DNA from: Lacipirellula parvula
Lineage (GTDB): Bacteria; Planctomycetota; Planctomycetia; Pirellulales; Lacipirellulaceae
Reading direction: 5' to 3'
Assembly: GCF_009177095.1 (NCBI RefSeq)
Contig: NZ_AP021861.1
Location: 4,880,501 to 4,944,500 of the forward strand
DNA length: 64,000 nucleotides
Part shown: positions 8,539 to 17,146 of the stretch, one piece after another
How the letters are laid out: the number at the start of each line of letters is the position of its first letter
Numbering within the stretch: the first letter of the stretch is position 1
Position numbers and translations under genes: made by a program
The notes under the pieces: model-generated
What the model was told of the DNA's origin: nothing
What the model saw: the letters and a program-made list of their open reading frames with translations, nothing else
Database searches by the model: none

Positions 8539-9870
8539 TTGGTCGCCACTCGCCTATCGATCATGATGTTCCTCCAGTTCTTCACCTGGGGGGCGTGGTT
8601 CGTCACGCTCGGTCAGTGCTTGGGGGAGAATGGCCTGAAAGACTTCGGAGGCGGGGCCTATGGAAGCGCCCCGATTGCGGCCATCGTGGCGCCCCTCTTC
8701 CTGGGCCTCATCGCCGATCGCTTTTTTGCCTCTCAGATCGTGATGGGCGCGCTCATGGTGATTGGCGGCGGCATCCTCTGGATGGCGCCGGAATACGCCG
8801 CCGCGAAAAATGGCGACGCGCTCGTGTGGATCTTACGCGGACACATGCTCTGCTATATGCCGACGCTAGGCCTCGGCAACACGATCGTCTTCTCCAATGT
8901 CGCCGATCAATCGCAGTTCCCCAAGATTCGCGTGTGGGGAACGATCGGTTGGATCGTCGCGGGTCTTACCGTCGGCTATCTGGGGTGGTCGTCGAGCTTC
9001 AACATTTTCAAACTCGCCGCCATTTGCTCAGTCATCTTGGGCGTTTATTGCTTCACGCTGCCGCACACCCCGGCGCCGGCGAAGGGCAAGCCGATGGACA
9101 TTCGCTCGCTGCTCATGCTCGACGCATTCAAGATGCTCACGAACGTGCCGTTCTTTGTGTTCATCCTCTGCTCGACGCTGATCTGCATTCCGCTGGCCTA
9201 CTACTACGGCAACACTGCGAACTATCTCAGTCAGATTGGCTTCAAAGAACCAGCCTCGACGATGACGCTGGGGCAGATGAGCGAAATCGTTTTCATGCTA
9301 CTCGTTCCCTTCTTCTTCCGTCGCCTGGGCGTGAAGTGGATGATTGTCGTCGGCATGGCCGCGTGGGTCGTTCGTTACTTGCTCTTCGCATTCGGTGCGT
9401 CTGATCAAGTGATTTGGATGATTCTGGGCGCCGTCCTGCTCCACGGCGTCTGCTACGACTTCTTCTTCGTCACCGGCTTCATGTACACCGACAGCAAGGC
9501 CCCGAAAGAAATCCGCGGCCAAGCCCAAAGCATGCTTGTGTTCTTCACCCAAGGGATCGGCATGTTCTTCGGCTTTTGGATTGCCGGAGCAAAATTTACG
9601 CAAGCAGTCCCTAAGTACGAGGAACTAGTCAACGCGATCAAAGCGATTACGCCGGAGTCGAAAACGACATTCCTCCAATCGCTGACGCAAATGTTCTCGG
9701 TCGCCGATCGCAAAGGGGTCGACGCCGATTTGCTTCGCGAAACGATGCTCCAGTGGCGGGAATTCTGGCTGCTACCCGCGGGAATGGCCGCCGTCATCCT
9801 GGTCATCTTCCTCGCGGCGTTCCACGATCGCGACACCACGAAGCCGATCGACACGGAAGAAACGGCGTAA
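8539..9870 (+). CDS. NupG-like nucleoside:H+ symporter (MFS)
   Basis: The product has 443 residues with about 12 predicted membrane segments. It resembles the NHS family (NupG/XapB) of the major facilitator superfamily, which imports nucleosides with protons. Visible traits are the N-terminal FLQFFTWGAWFVTLG helix, the loop FLGLIADRFFASQ, and RVWGTIGWIVAGL after TM4. The start is taken as TTG at 8539 with AAGAGG eight bases upstream; an ATG pair at 8563 is the alternative. It stands alone between the divergently read sulfotransferase and a terminator, so it is probably a single-gene unit for nucleoside salvage. Confidence 0.82.
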   Translation: MVATRLSIMMFLQFFTWGAWFVTLGQCLGENGLKDFGGGAYGSAPIAAIVAPLFLGLIADRFFASQIVMGALMVIGGGILWMAPEYAAAKNGDALVWILRGHMLCYMPTLGLGNTIVFSNVADQSQFPKIRVWGTIGWIVAGLTVGYLGWSSSFNIFKLAAICSVILGVYCFTLPHTPAPAKGKPMDIRSLLMLDAFKMLTNVPFFVFILCSTLICIPLAYYYGNTANYLSQIGFKEPASTMTLGQMSEIVFMLLVPFFFRRLGVKWMIVVGMAAWVVRYLLFAFGASDQVIWMILGAVLLHGVCYDFFFVTGFMYTDSKAPKEIRGQAQSMLVFFTQGIGMFFGFWIAGAKFTQAVPKYEELVNAIKAITPESKTTFLQSLTQMFSVADRKGVDADLLRETMLQWREFWLLPAGMAAVILVIFLAAFHDRDTTKPIDTEETA

Positions 9871-9923
9871 GCAGTTTCCGCCCCGCTGCCGCAGCAAGAT
9901 CGACGGTAGCACCTGAATCGCTC

Positions 9924-9966
9924 AAAAGCCGCTGGTTTTCCCGAGAGAGGGACCAGCGGCTTTTTT
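9924..9966 (+). terminator. Terminator of the nucleoside transporter gene
   Basis: AAAGCCGCTGGT pairs with ACCAGCGGCTTT around a CCCGAGAGAGG-type loop, followed by a run of T. It lies 54 nt after the stop codon. Confidence 0.87.
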
Positions 9967-10150
9967 CGTCCTGCGAACGCGGCGGAGCAAGCTCCTGAAG
10001 CCAAAGACGCGGTGCGATGGACACGGCGCGCTCCTAACAATCTAATTGGGGAATCTTAGCGGCAATAGCGCCGCCTTTCCGCCAGTTTGCGGGCCTCGCG
10101 GAAGCTCGGCTTGCTCCCTGCGTTAATCTATCAGGAACAGGAACGCCTCG

Positions 10151-10963
10151 ATGACGGATCAATTGCGTGCACTGAAACTGGCGATCTCGTTACTCGCGCT
10201 CGCCTCGGTAATTAGAGGGACGCAGCCTTCTAACGGCGCCACCATCGATCTCTCAGTCACCGCCGCGCTCAACTTAGTGAGCGTCGTGCATCCCGAAGTC
10301 GAAATGGAATCGCCCCCGCACGTGTTGACGTCACTCGAGATTCCCTTGCCGGCGGTAACGCTAACCGGCGGCGACACGCTGCGCGTCGCCGTCGACTTCG
10401 CAGGCGGCCAGTACTTTCAGCGCATCGCTCCGCCAGACGGCGGATTCTCCGTCTTCTATTATGGCTTGTCTCTGCAGAACGATCGCCCCGAAGGCTCAGT
10501 GTCGATCGACGTGGGCAACCCCGGCCGACGGGCCGACTGGTTCGACGCGACTGGCAATCTCGCCTTGCAATCCCAGCCGTCGTCGTTCTTGTACGTCAAC
10601 CCGTCGAACAACGATCTGTGGAGAGCGGAGCTCCGCGAGGAAGTGGCCAGCAACTTTGCGGAACCAACGCCGCAGGCCGGCAGCAAATTCGTCTACGAGT
10701 GGACGATGCCGACGCAAGTGCCGGTCCATTTCATCATCCCCAATCCCCCGGCGTTCGGCACGCGAACATTCTCGAACAACAGCGTAAAGCTCTTGTTCCG
10801 GATCTCGAGCCCGTTCGGCACGACCCCGCTCCCGCATGCCGCCGTAGCGGTCCCCGAGCCAGCGGCCTGGTGGCTCGCTCTCGCCGCGTGCGGAGCGTGG
10901 GCAGCCTACTGCCGCGGCGCAGTACGTCGCAGCGCTTTAGCCCCGGGCTCCGCCCGGGGGTAG
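10151..10963 (+). CDS. Secreted PEP-CTERM protein of unknown function
   Basis: The product has 270 residues. The N-terminal helix (LRALKLAISLLALASVI) is a signal peptide. The body is beta-rich without a recognised domain. The C-terminus has the PEP-CTERM layout: VPEPAAWW, a hydrophobic helix, then basic residues (CRGAVRRS). The final residues (ALAPGSARG) and the TAG stop are encoded by the REP element starting at 10938, so the natural tail has been replaced or extended by it. It is likely to be anchored by exosortase processing and exposed at the envelope. Confidence 0.65.
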   Translation: MTDQLRALKLAISLLALASVIRGTQPSNGATIDLSVTAALNLVSVVHPEVEMESPPHVLTSLEIPLPAVTLTGGDTLRVAVDFAGGQYFQRIAPPDGGFSVFYYGLSLQNDRPEGSVSIDVGNPGRRADWFDATGNLALQSQPSSFLYVNPSNNDLWRAELREEVASNFAEPTPQAGSKFVYEWTMPTQVPVHFIIPNPPAFGTRTFSNNSVKLLFRISSPFGTTPLPHAAVAVPEPAAWWLALAACGAWAAYCRGAVRRSALAPGSARG

Positions 10964-11021
10964 CACCACGCAGGACGACGTCCACCGGAATGGTCGCCTA
11001 CCCCCGGGCAGAGCCCGGGGC
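10938..11021. repeat. REP/BIME-like palindromic element, copy 3
   Basis: This is a double-hairpin element of the family seen at 4172. It overlaps the last 26 bases of the PEP-CTERM gene. Confidence 0.9.
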
Positions 11022-11077
11022 TGCTAGCACGCGCCGCGCGAAGTTGAAGTTCGTAAACCCACCAGCGGCGCAAAAAC

Positions 11078-11118
11078 GAAAAAGGGAGTTACGCCCGTTG
11101 GACGTAACTCCCTTTTTC
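11078..11118. terminator. Bidirectional terminator between PEP-CTERM gene and tRNA-Cys
   Basis: GAAAAAGGGAGTTACG pairs perfectly with CGTAACTCCCTTTTTC. The A and T tracts inside the stem ends make it usable from both sides of these converging genes. Confidence 0.8.
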
Positions 11119-11124
11119 TATAAG

Positions 11125-11196
11125 AGGCGCCGGTGAGAGTCGAACTCACGATGTCGGATTTGCAATCCGATGCCTTAGCCACTTGGCTACGGCGCC
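11125..11196 (-). tRNA. tRNA-Cys (anticodon GCA)
   Basis: The reverse complement forms a 72-nt cloverleaf with acceptor stem GGCGCCG/CGGCGCC and discriminator T. The anticodon stem TCGGA/TCCGA encloses TTGCAAA, giving GCA for cysteine. The T-arm contains GAGTTCGACTC. No CCA is encoded. Confidence 0.93.
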
Positions 11197-11353
11197 GTCA
11201 CTGACTCTTAGGAAATTATGCAATCTGCCCGACCTGGTCAAGTGCAGGTCTTTTGCCGGTTGCGGCGACTTGGCAAACAGGGTTCGCCTTGCCGTGCGTA
11301 GCGGTAGTGCTTGTTTATCGGATTGGTTTGAAGCAACACATCACAAAAATTCG

Positions 11354-11770
11354 ATGAGCAATCACCGGAAAGGAAGCCCGGCCGAGGAACGCCCGTCGTT
11401 CCCCGGATTTTTCTCGAAAGGATTTCGCACGATGCTCGAACGATCCTTCGGAGTGGCGGCGCGGCGGCGCCGGACCCTCGACGCCCTCGTCCGCCATGTC
11501 GCCGAGGCCAGCGTCGAAGCCATCTGTCGGCTCGTCCAAGAACGCGTCGAAGCCATGGGCCCCTGCGAGACCCGCGGCTACGTCCGGGCCCGGGCCGCCC
11601 GCGAAATCCGCCAACAGACGCGGCTCGCGTTCTCGCAGCAGCCAGGCGTCGATCCCTCGTGGGAACTGCTGGTGGTTGTCCGCTCGACCGAGCGGGTCGT
11701 CCCGCTCGCCATGCGACAACTCGCCGCCGTTCGCCAGAACTGCGAAATGCCGCAACGCCGCGCCGCATAG
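11354..11770 (+). CDS. Conserved-looking hypothetical protein (basic, helical)
   Basis: The start at 11354 (MSNHRKGSPAEE) gives 138 residues; a later ATG at MLERSFG is possible, and the frame runs further upstream through the tRNA without plausible sequence. The product is helical and Arg-rich, with no motif that I recognise. It is followed after 18 bases by the next gene in the same direction, which suggests a two-gene unit. The later part (ELLVVVRSTERVVPLAMRQL) is well-formed protein-like sequence, so I think it is a real gene, but its function is unknown. Confidence 0.55.
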   Translation: MSNHRKGSPAEERPSFPGFFSKGFRTMLERSFGVAARRRRTLDALVRHVAEASVEAICRLVQERVEAMGPCETRGYVRARAAREIRQQTRLAFSQQPGVDPSWELLVVVRSTERVVPLAMRQLAAVRQNCEMPQRRAA

Positions 11771-11788
11771 ACTCCGCCGCAGATTGCC

Positions 11789-12130
11789 ATGGATACCACC
11801 GACTACCCCTCGCTGGGGCGGCTGGCCGTGCTCAATGCGCAGCTAGCCCGCCAGAACCTGTTCGTCAGCAGCATCGTCGACGAACAGCTCGACGGCGTCG
11901 AGCGGCTGTTTCGCGCCGCCGCCGTCAGCGACTGGCAGTCAGTCCTGACGATCAGCGAGCACTTGATTGCCCGCCTCCAAGACCCCGCCGACGCCGGCGT
12001 GGTTCGCTCGGCCGAGCAACTCTGCGATCAGCTCCGCCGCGATCCCGATCCCTCCGGAGCGAAAGTCTCCGTTCGCTTGGCGGAACTTCTCTCCGCTTGC
12101 CGGAGCCGGCAGTCGAGCTTCCCCGCGTAG
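11789..12130 (+). CDS. Hypothetical helical protein, possible HPt-like or adaptor fold
   Basis: The product has 113 residues and is predicted to be almost entirely alpha-helical (LAVLNAQLARQNLFVSSIV, then FRAAAVSDWQSVLTISEHLI). The helical pattern recalls histidine-phosphotransfer or four-helix adaptor proteins, but the usual HxxKG phosphorylation motif is absent, so that reading is weak. The gene lies 18 bp downstream of the previous hypothetical gene and probably shares its transcript. The stop is followed at once by a small REP-like hairpin. Confidence 0.55.
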   Translation: MDTTDYPSLGRLAVLNAQLARQNLFVSSIVDEQLDGVERLFRAAAVSDWQSVLTISEHLIARLQDPADAGVVRSAEQLCDQLRRDPDPSGAKVSVRLAELLSACRSRQSSFPA

Positions 12131-12227
12131 TTCAGGCTTTTCGCCTAACACGCCGTTCACTCGCAGCAGCGTTCTCGGGGCCCTCGCGCGCTCCATTTAA
12201 AAGCCACCGGCTCCGCCGGTGGACGAA
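12128..12227. repeat. Two short REP-like hairpins after the hypothetical operon
   Basis: The stop codon is followed by a CAGGCTTTTCGCCT-type hairpin. Then, at 12201-12227, comes AAGCCACCGGCTCCGCCGG extended by TGGACGAA. The same ordered pair occurs after the stop of the gene ending at 23850. Confidence 0.7.
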
Positions 12228-12321
12228 GCGCGAATTCGCCTCGTCTTTCGAACGAATCCACCGGCCAAAGTGAAAATCTTCACTCCCGCCCCGTCAGGCA
12301 AGAGTGCCCAACTCAGAAAAC

Positions 12322-12352
12322 AAAAAAGCCGCCGGTCAAACGACCGACGGCT
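12322..12352 (-). terminator. Terminator of the small secreted-protein gene
   Basis: On the minus strand AGCCGTCGGTCG pairs with the GACCGGCGGCT side and is followed by six T. It lies about 40 nt past the stop at 12394. Confidence 0.8.
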
Positions 12353-12393
12353 CGAGGGGGTGAATTCCTGCTCTTCGCGAAGCGATCCGCTCG

Positions 12394-12795
12394 TTAGCGG
12401 ACGACGCTCTCGGCGCCGAGATTATAGATCATGATCGGGCGGCTGCTGGTGTACCAAGCGAACGGCCGTCCGCCCGGTTGCTGCCACGCCGGGCTGTACA
12501 TCGTGGTGAACGGCATCCCCGAGGCGGTGGGGCGGCTGGCGGAGAAGCCGTACCAACGCATCGAATCGAGCCGAGCCATCCGCTGGGCGGCCCGCTCCAT
12601 CGCCTTCTGCTGAGCGATGGTCGGCTCCATGCTCCGCTTGTAGGTCGACGGGTAGAACGAATCGGGGGCCGTTGAGGTCGCCTCGGGCGCCGCCGGCTCG
12701 TCGAATTCCTGCGCCACAGCCGGCGATCCGGTGCTAAACGCGACCAATGCGGAGATCGTCGCGAGCTTGAGCCCGAAAGTACGGAGAGATTTCAT
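12394..12795 (-). CDS. Small secreted protein of unknown function
   Basis: The product has 133 residues. A signal peptide spans residues 1-28 (LKLATISALVAFSTGSPAVA, cleavage before QEF). The mature part is Pro/Ala-rich, then has a helical stretch (AQQKAMERAAQRMARLDSM) and a Tyr/Trp-rich C-terminus (MRWYGFSASRP, PFTTMYSPAWQQ). I recognise no domain. The gene has its own terminator and appears monocistronic. Such short aromatic secreted proteins are common in planctomycetes and may be envelope components. Confidence 0.65.
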   Translation of the reverse strand: MKSLRTFGLKLATISALVAFSTGSPAVAQEFDEPAAPEATSTAPDSFYPSTYKRSMEPTIAQQKAMERAAQRMARLDSMRWYGFSASRPTASGMPFTTMYSPAWQQPGGRPFAWYTSSRPIMIYNLGAESVVR

Positions 12796-13279
12796 GGGAC
12801 GGAGCGTCTCCTGCCAAGATATCGAAGGCGGGGGCGAACTACCCTCGGATGGATTCCGATTGGGTCGAGGCGGGGGCGAATCTGGGTCGCGTAGGATCCC
12901 GACATTGGTTCGCTAGACATTTCTTCGGTTGCGAGCGGGCATGGCGCTCAGACCGATCGCTGCGACAGGCGCAGTTTCCCAACCTTGACCCGATGGCCGT
13001 TCCGCTTGGCGAATCTGGCGGAACTTTGCCGCGCCGACAACGGCTTTCGGTCCCGCGTGCGCTCCGCCCCGGCGGTTCGTTCGACAGGGCAGGGGGCCGC
13101 AAAGTTTGCGCGACTGGACGTTCGCCGCCGCTGGATCGCGGAGAATTCGTCGCCTCGCCGGCAGGTGCGCCGGAGGCGGGTATACTTACGCAACGACGGC
13201 ATTCCGCACGAAGCCGTCCCATTCAACGAGTCGATTTGGTTGCCCCTTTCGGGGCGCTCACAAACAGGAGTTTTTTGGT
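12796..13279. other. Intergenic region without a supported gene
   Basis: These 484 bases hold the divergent starts of the secreted-protein and lipoprotein genes. Overlapping frames on both strands are Arg/Ser/Pro-rich and look like GC-driven open frames. An AGGAG site at about 13266-13270 serves the lipoprotein start. Confidence 0.5.
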
Positions 13280-13447
13280 ATGAAGACGTTCGCTTTGCTC
13301 GTGTGCTGCCTGACGCTGACCTTCGCGACCATCGGCTGCAAGAAGGAAGAGGCCAAGCCAACCGAACCAGCCGCCACCACGACCCCGGAAGCGACCCCCG
13401 CCGCTGAGCCCGCCGCCGAACCGGCTGCCGAAGCTCCGGCTCACTAA
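13280..13447 (+). CDS. Small lipoprotein with Ala/Pro/Glu tail
   Basis: The product has only 55 residues. The signal sequence (MKTFALLVCCLTLTFATIGC) ends in a lipobox with the acylated cysteine at residue 20, followed by KKEEAKPTEP and a tail of repeated Ala-Glu-Pro units. The ATG lies 9 nt after AGGAG. Small lipoproteins with this layout are frequent in planctomycetes; a structural or spacer role is a guess. A strong terminator follows the stop codon. The longer frame starting at 13106 adds only non-protein-like upstream sequence. Confidence 0.7.
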   Translation: MKTFALLVCCLTLTFATIGCKKEEAKPTEPAATTTPEATPAAEPAAEPAAEAPAH

Positions 13448-13473
13448 AGTTGGTTGAACATCTCGAAATGCAA

Positions 13474-13512
13474 ACGGGGCGGCTTCCCTCTGGAAGCCGC
13501 CCCGTCGTCGTT
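13474..13512. terminator. Bidirectional terminator between lipoprotein gene and uvrB
   Basis: ACGGGGCGGCTTCC pairs perfectly with GGAAGCCGCCCCGT around a CTCT loop, between two converging genes. The T-tract is weak on the plus side (GTCGTCGTTT). Confidence 0.75.
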
Positions 13513-13535
13513 TGCGGATTCGCCGCTAGCGGGCC

Positions 13536-15593
13536 CTAAGCGTTCTTCTTCGGCCGTGGCACGCGCCCCTTGCCGCCGCGCCCTCTCCCTTTCGGTTCCT
13601 TGATCTTCACCGAGTCGACCGACTCGCCAATCGAGCCCTGCATCTTCTCGATGCGATCGCGAATCGCCGCCGCCCGTTCGAACTCCAGCGCATCGGCCGC
13701 CGCGAGCATTTCCTCCTCGAGTTCCGCCAAGTACTCCGCCGTGATGTACTGCGTCTCGTCCGTCCGCCCCACGGCGGCGTTCGCCTGGGCATGCGCCGCA
13801 GCGACCGATTCAATCCCGCGATGAATTGCTTTCTTGATCGTTTCGGGCGTGATGCCGTTCGCCGCGTTGTACTCCTGCTGCAGTTTGCGGCGCCGTTCGG
13901 TCTCGTCGATCGAGCGCTGCATCGAGTTGGTCATCCGGTCGCCGTACAGAATTACCTTCGCGTTGACGTTACGAGCGGCGCGGCCGATCGTCTGCATCAA
14001 CGACGTTTCGCTGCGGAGGAAGCCCTCCTTGTCGGCGTCGAGAATCGCCACCAGCGAAACTTCCGGCAAGTCGAGGCCTTCCCGCAACAAGTTAACGCCC
14101 ACCAGCGCCTCGAAGCGGCCTTCACGCAGATCGCGCAAATGCTCCACCCGCTCGAACGCATCGAGCTCGCTATGCAGCCACTTGCAAGCGATGCCTTGCT
14201 CGACCAAGTAGTTCGACAAGTCTTCGGCGAGCCGCTTCGTCAGCGTCGTCACCAGCGTCCGCTCGCCAATCGCGACGCGAGCACGAATCTCCTCCAGCAA
14301 GTGCGGCACCTGGCCTCGCGCGGGAACGACTTCGATCACCGGGTCGAGCAGCCCAGTCGGCCGCACGACTTGCTCGATCACCTCGCCGCCTGTCTGCCCA
14401 AGTTCGTATTTGCCCGGCGTCGCCGAAACATAAATCGCCTGATCAACCCGCTCTCGCCACTCGTCGAACTTCAGCGGCCGATTGTCGAGCGCGCTGGGCA
14501 GCCGGAAACCATGCTCTACCAGCGTTTCCTTGCGGCTTCGATCACCAGCGTACATCGCGCCGATCTGCGGGATCGTTGCATGCGATTCGTCGATGAACAG
14601 CAAATAGTCCTTCGGAAAGAAGTCGAACAGCGTCGAAGGCGCCGACCCCGGCGGCTTGCCGCTCAGCGGCCGACTGTAGTTCTCGATCCCCGGGCAATAC
14701 CCCACCTCCATCATCATCTCGATGTCGAACCGCGTCCGCGCGTTGAGCCGTTGTGCCTCAAGCATCTTGCCGTTGCTGCGGAACTGTTCGAGTCGATCAG
14801 AGAGTTCCTTGCGAATCGAATCGACCGCATTGTGAACCCGCTCTTCAGGCAGCACGAAGTGCTTGGCCGGGTAGATATACATCTGCTCCAGATGGCTTAC
14901 CGCCTCGCCGCTCACCGGATTGATGATCGACAGCCGTTCGATTTCGTCCCCCCAGAACTCGATTCGGTAGGCGAACTCCTCATACGACGGCCAGATCTCG
15001 ACGCAATCGCCGCGGACGCGAAATTTGCCGCGGGCCGGATCGGCGTCGTTGCGGTCGTACTGAATATCGACCAGCCGCGCGAGCACGTCGTCGCGATCGA
15101 GCGTTTGCCCCACGCTCAGCCCGACCATCATCTGCTTGTAGTCTTCCGGCGAGCCCAAGCCATAGATGCACGACACGCTCGCGATGACGATCACGTCACG
15201 GCGACTCACCAGCGAACTGGTCGTCGCCAACCGCATGCGGTCGATCTCTTCGTTGATCGACGCATCTTTCTCGATGTAAATGTCGCGCTGCGGAATGTAG
15301 GCTTCCGGCTGGTAGTAATCGTAGTAGCTGACGAAGTAGCTCACCGCGTTGTGCGGAAAGAACTCTTTGAACTCCGAGTAAAGCTGCGCCGCGAGAGTCT
15401 TGTTGTGCGACAGGATGAGCGCCGGCCGCTGCACTTGCTGAATGACGTTCGCCATCGTGAACGTCTTGCCCGAGCCGGTGACGCCCATCAACATTTGCTC
15501 GCGCTGGCCATCCTTCAGGCCCTGCACCAGCGCTTTGATCGCCGCCGGTTGGTCGCCGGCTGGTTGAAACGGAGATTCGAGTTGAAACTGCAC
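13536..15593 (-). CDS. uvrB: Excinuclease ABC subunit B (UvrB)
   Basis: The 685-residue protein is full length for UvrB, the helicase-like damage-verification subunit of nucleotide excision repair that acts with UvrA and UvrC. Walker A is GVTGSGKT at 37-44. The DNA-clamping beta-hairpin region is YYDYYQPEAYIP. The DE-x-H box is DESHAT, and the C-terminal helicase motifs include GVNLLREGLDLPEVS and QTIGRAARN. The UvrC-interacting UVR motif (ALEFERAAAIRDRI) is near the C-terminus, followed by a basic tail (KGRGRGGKGRVPRPKK). It lies 32 bp after the ComEA-like gene on the same strand and may be cotranscribed with it. Confidence 0.97.
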   Translation of the reverse strand: MQFQLESPFQPAGDQPAAIKALVQGLKDGQREQMLMGVTGSGKTFTMANVIQQVQRPALILSHNKTLAAQLYSEFKEFFPHNAVSYFVSYYDYYQPEAYIPQRDIYIEKDASINEEIDRMRLATTSSLVSRRDVIVIASVSCIYGLGSPEDYKQMMVGLSVGQTLDRDDVLARLVDIQYDRNDADPARGKFRVRGDCVEIWPSYEEFAYRIEFWGDEIERLSIINPVSGEAVSHLEQMYIYPAKHFVLPEERVHNAVDSIRKELSDRLEQFRSNGKMLEAQRLNARTRFDIEMMMEVGYCPGIENYSRPLSGKPPGSAPSTLFDFFPKDYLLFIDESHATIPQIGAMYAGDRSRKETLVEHGFRLPSALDNRPLKFDEWRERVDQAIYVSATPGKYELGQTGGEVIEQVVRPTGLLDPVIEVVPARGQVPHLLEEIRARVAIGERTLVTTLTKRLAEDLSNYLVEQGIACKWLHSELDAFERVEHLRDLREGRFEALVGVNLLREGLDLPEVSLVAILDADKEGFLRSETSLMQTIGRAARNVNAKVILYGDRMTNSMQRSIDETERRRKLQQEYNAANGITPETIKKAIHRGIESVAAAHAQANAAVGRTDETQYITAEYLAELEEEMLAAADALEFERAAAIRDRIEKMQGSIGESVDSVKIKEPKGRGRGGKGRVPRPKKNA

Positions 15594-15625
15594 GTCGTAA
15601 TCCTTCTAACGGCGTTGCCCGGCGC

Positions 15626-16045
15626 TTAGCGACTGGCAACCTCCGATTCATCTGCAATGGGCAGGAGGTAGGGTCGAATCCGATCGATGGTCCGCGGACC
15701 GATGCCGTCGACGCGGCTCAATTCTTCCAAGCTGCGAAATTGGCCATGCTCTTCGCGCTCCGCGACGAGGCGCTCGGCGAGCGTCCGGCCGACGCCCGGC
15801 AGCTGAATCAGCTCGGGCCAATCGGCCTGGTTGACGTTTACTTGGAACTGAGCCGTTAGCGGCGGAGCCCGGTCGATGTCGATCACTCCCCCAGGTTGCC
15901 CCGAATGGCGCCACCAGCCCGCCGCCAACAACGCCAAAACACCGGCCGCCAACACGGTCGCCGTACGGCGTTCCGCCGGTCGAATGAGCAGGTCGTTCCG
16001 CGGTGGGGCAGGGGAGGGCATTGGGCCGGTCGTGGACGCAAGCAT
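15626..16045 (-). CDS. ComEA-like helix-hairpin-helix DNA-binding protein
   Basis: The start is taken at the ATG at 16043-16045, giving 139 residues; a later ATG at 16021 is possible. A membrane anchor (TATVLAAGVLALLAAGWW) is followed by a short linker and a tandem helix-hairpin-helix domain: VNVNQADWPELIQLPGVGRT, then FRSLEELSRVDGIGPRTIDRI. This is the C-terminal DNA-binding module of ComEA, which holds incoming DNA outside the membrane during uptake. No other competence gene is adjacent, so a role in transformation is only inferred from the family. Next downstream, 32 bp away, is uvrB. Confidence 0.8.
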   Translation of the reverse strand: MLASTTGPMPSPAPPRNDLLIRPAERRTATVLAAGVLALLAAGWWRHSGQPGGVIDIDRAPPLTAQFQVNVNQADWPELIQLPGVGRTLAERLVAEREEHGQFRSLEELSRVDGIGPRTIDRIRPYLLPIADESEVASR

Positions 16046-16106
16046 TCCGAGCGCGGTACAAAATCGAATCTGCAATTATAGCGAACCGCCCCTGCGAAGT
16101 GCGGAA

Positions 16107-16181
16107 GGGGTCGGAGGCATTTTGCCACTGGCGGCATTCCCAAGAGAAGAGAATCGCCAGTGGCAAAATGCCCCCGACCCC
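16107..16181. repeat. Imperfect 27-bp inverted repeat between comEA-like gene and nadC
   Basis: GGGGTCGGAGGCATTTTGCC at the left mirrors the right arm ending GCAAAATGCCCCCGACCCC, with a core of CACTGGCG and CGCCAGTG. The core GCCACTGGC motif links it to the elements at 27523, 29374 and 32281. Confidence 0.8.
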
Positions 16182-16213
16182 GCCTCTGCCAACCATCTCA
16201 GAAAGCCCCCCCG

Positions 16214-17146
16214 ATGAAACGCGATTTTCAACAAATTGAATGGGACGCCGCCACCATCGAGGATTGCCGGCAACTGGTGCGGCTGGCGGTTCGCGAAGAT
16301 CTCGAACGCCAACAAGACTGGACGACGCTCGCGACTGTCGCCCCCGAACGCCGCGGCGCCGCCGATATTGTTTCCCGCCAAGCCGGCTACGTCGCCGGCA
16401 TCCAAGCGACAGCCGTTGTCGTCGACGAGATGGGGGGCCGCCTGACGTTCGAAGCGTTCGCCGCCGATGGCGACCGCATCGAGGGCCGCACCACGCTCGG
16501 CCGCCTATCGGGCAGCGTCCGCGACCTGCTCACCTGCGAGCGGATCGTCCTCAACATCCTCGGCCGCATGATGGGCGTCGCCACGCTGGCGAGCCTGTAT
16601 GTTGAGAAGGTCGCCGGCACCAACGCCCGCATCTACGACACCCGCAAAACAACGCCCGGCTGGCGGCGGCTCGAAAAATTCGCCGTCCGCTGCGGCGGAG
16701 CCCACAACCACCGACTCGGGCTCTACGACGCCGTGCTCATCAAGGACAACCACCTCGCCCAATTCGCCGCGGCAGGCGAATCGCAATCGGCGACGGCGGC
16801 GCGAGCGGTGCAGCAAGCACGCAAATTCCTCGCCGAGTTGGGCGACATCGAACCTCTCCCTTCCGGTGGCCTCATCGAGATCGAAGTCGATTCCCTCGAG
16901 CAACTCGCCGCAGTGCTGCCCGAGCACCCGGAAATCGTCCTGCTCGACAACATGAGTTTGGAGCAACTGCGATCCGGAGTGGCGCTACGAAACTCGGTAG
17001 CTCCCGAGGTCGAACTCGAGGCATCTGGAGGCGTGAACCTGGAGACAGTCCGCGGCATCGCCGAGACAGGCGTCGACCGCATCAGCGTCGGCGGCATCAC
17101 CCACGCCGCCAAATCGCTCGACGTCGGCTTAGACTGGCACGCATAG
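16214..17146 (+). CDS. nadC: Nicotinate-nucleotide pyrophosphorylase (carboxylating), NadC
   Basis: From the ATG at 16214 the product has 310 residues, normal for NadC, which condenses quinolinate with PRPP to nicotinate mononucleotide in de novo NAD synthesis. Key motifs are RKTTPGWRRLEKFAVRCGG and NHRLGLYDAVLIKDNHLA, which hold the quinolinate- and PRPP-binding Arg, His and Lys residues. Later come IEIEVDSLEQL, VLLDNMS and ASGGVNLETV, then VDRISVGGITHAAKSLDVGL. The frame is open upstream to 16160 through the inverted repeat, but the ATG after CCCCCCCG fits the family N-terminus. The ribosome site is poor. Confidence 0.95.
   Translation: MKRDFQQIEWDAATIEDCRQLVRLAVREDLERQQDWTTLATVAPERRGAADIVSRQAGYVAGIQATAVVVDEMGGRLTFEAFAADGDRIEGRTTLGRLSGSVRDLLTCERIVLNILGRMMGVATLASLYVEKVAGTNARIYDTRKTTPGWRRLEKFAVRCGGAHNHRLGLYDAVLIKDNHLAQFAAAGESQSATAARAVQQARKFLAELGDIEPLPSGGLIEIEVDSLEQLAAVLPEHPEIVLLDNMSLEQLRSGVALRNSVAPEVELEASGGVNLETVRGIAETGVDRISVGGITHAAKSLDVGLDWHA

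Noticed and set aside
12849-13283. 144-codon plus-strand frame ahead of the lipoprotein gene
   Set aside because: Composition is Arg/Ser/Pro-rich and it overlaps the better supported lipoprotein start region.
13791-15629. 612-codon plus-strand frame opposite uvrB
   Set aside because: It is an antisense frame created by high GC codon usage; UvrB motifs on the minus strand are complete.
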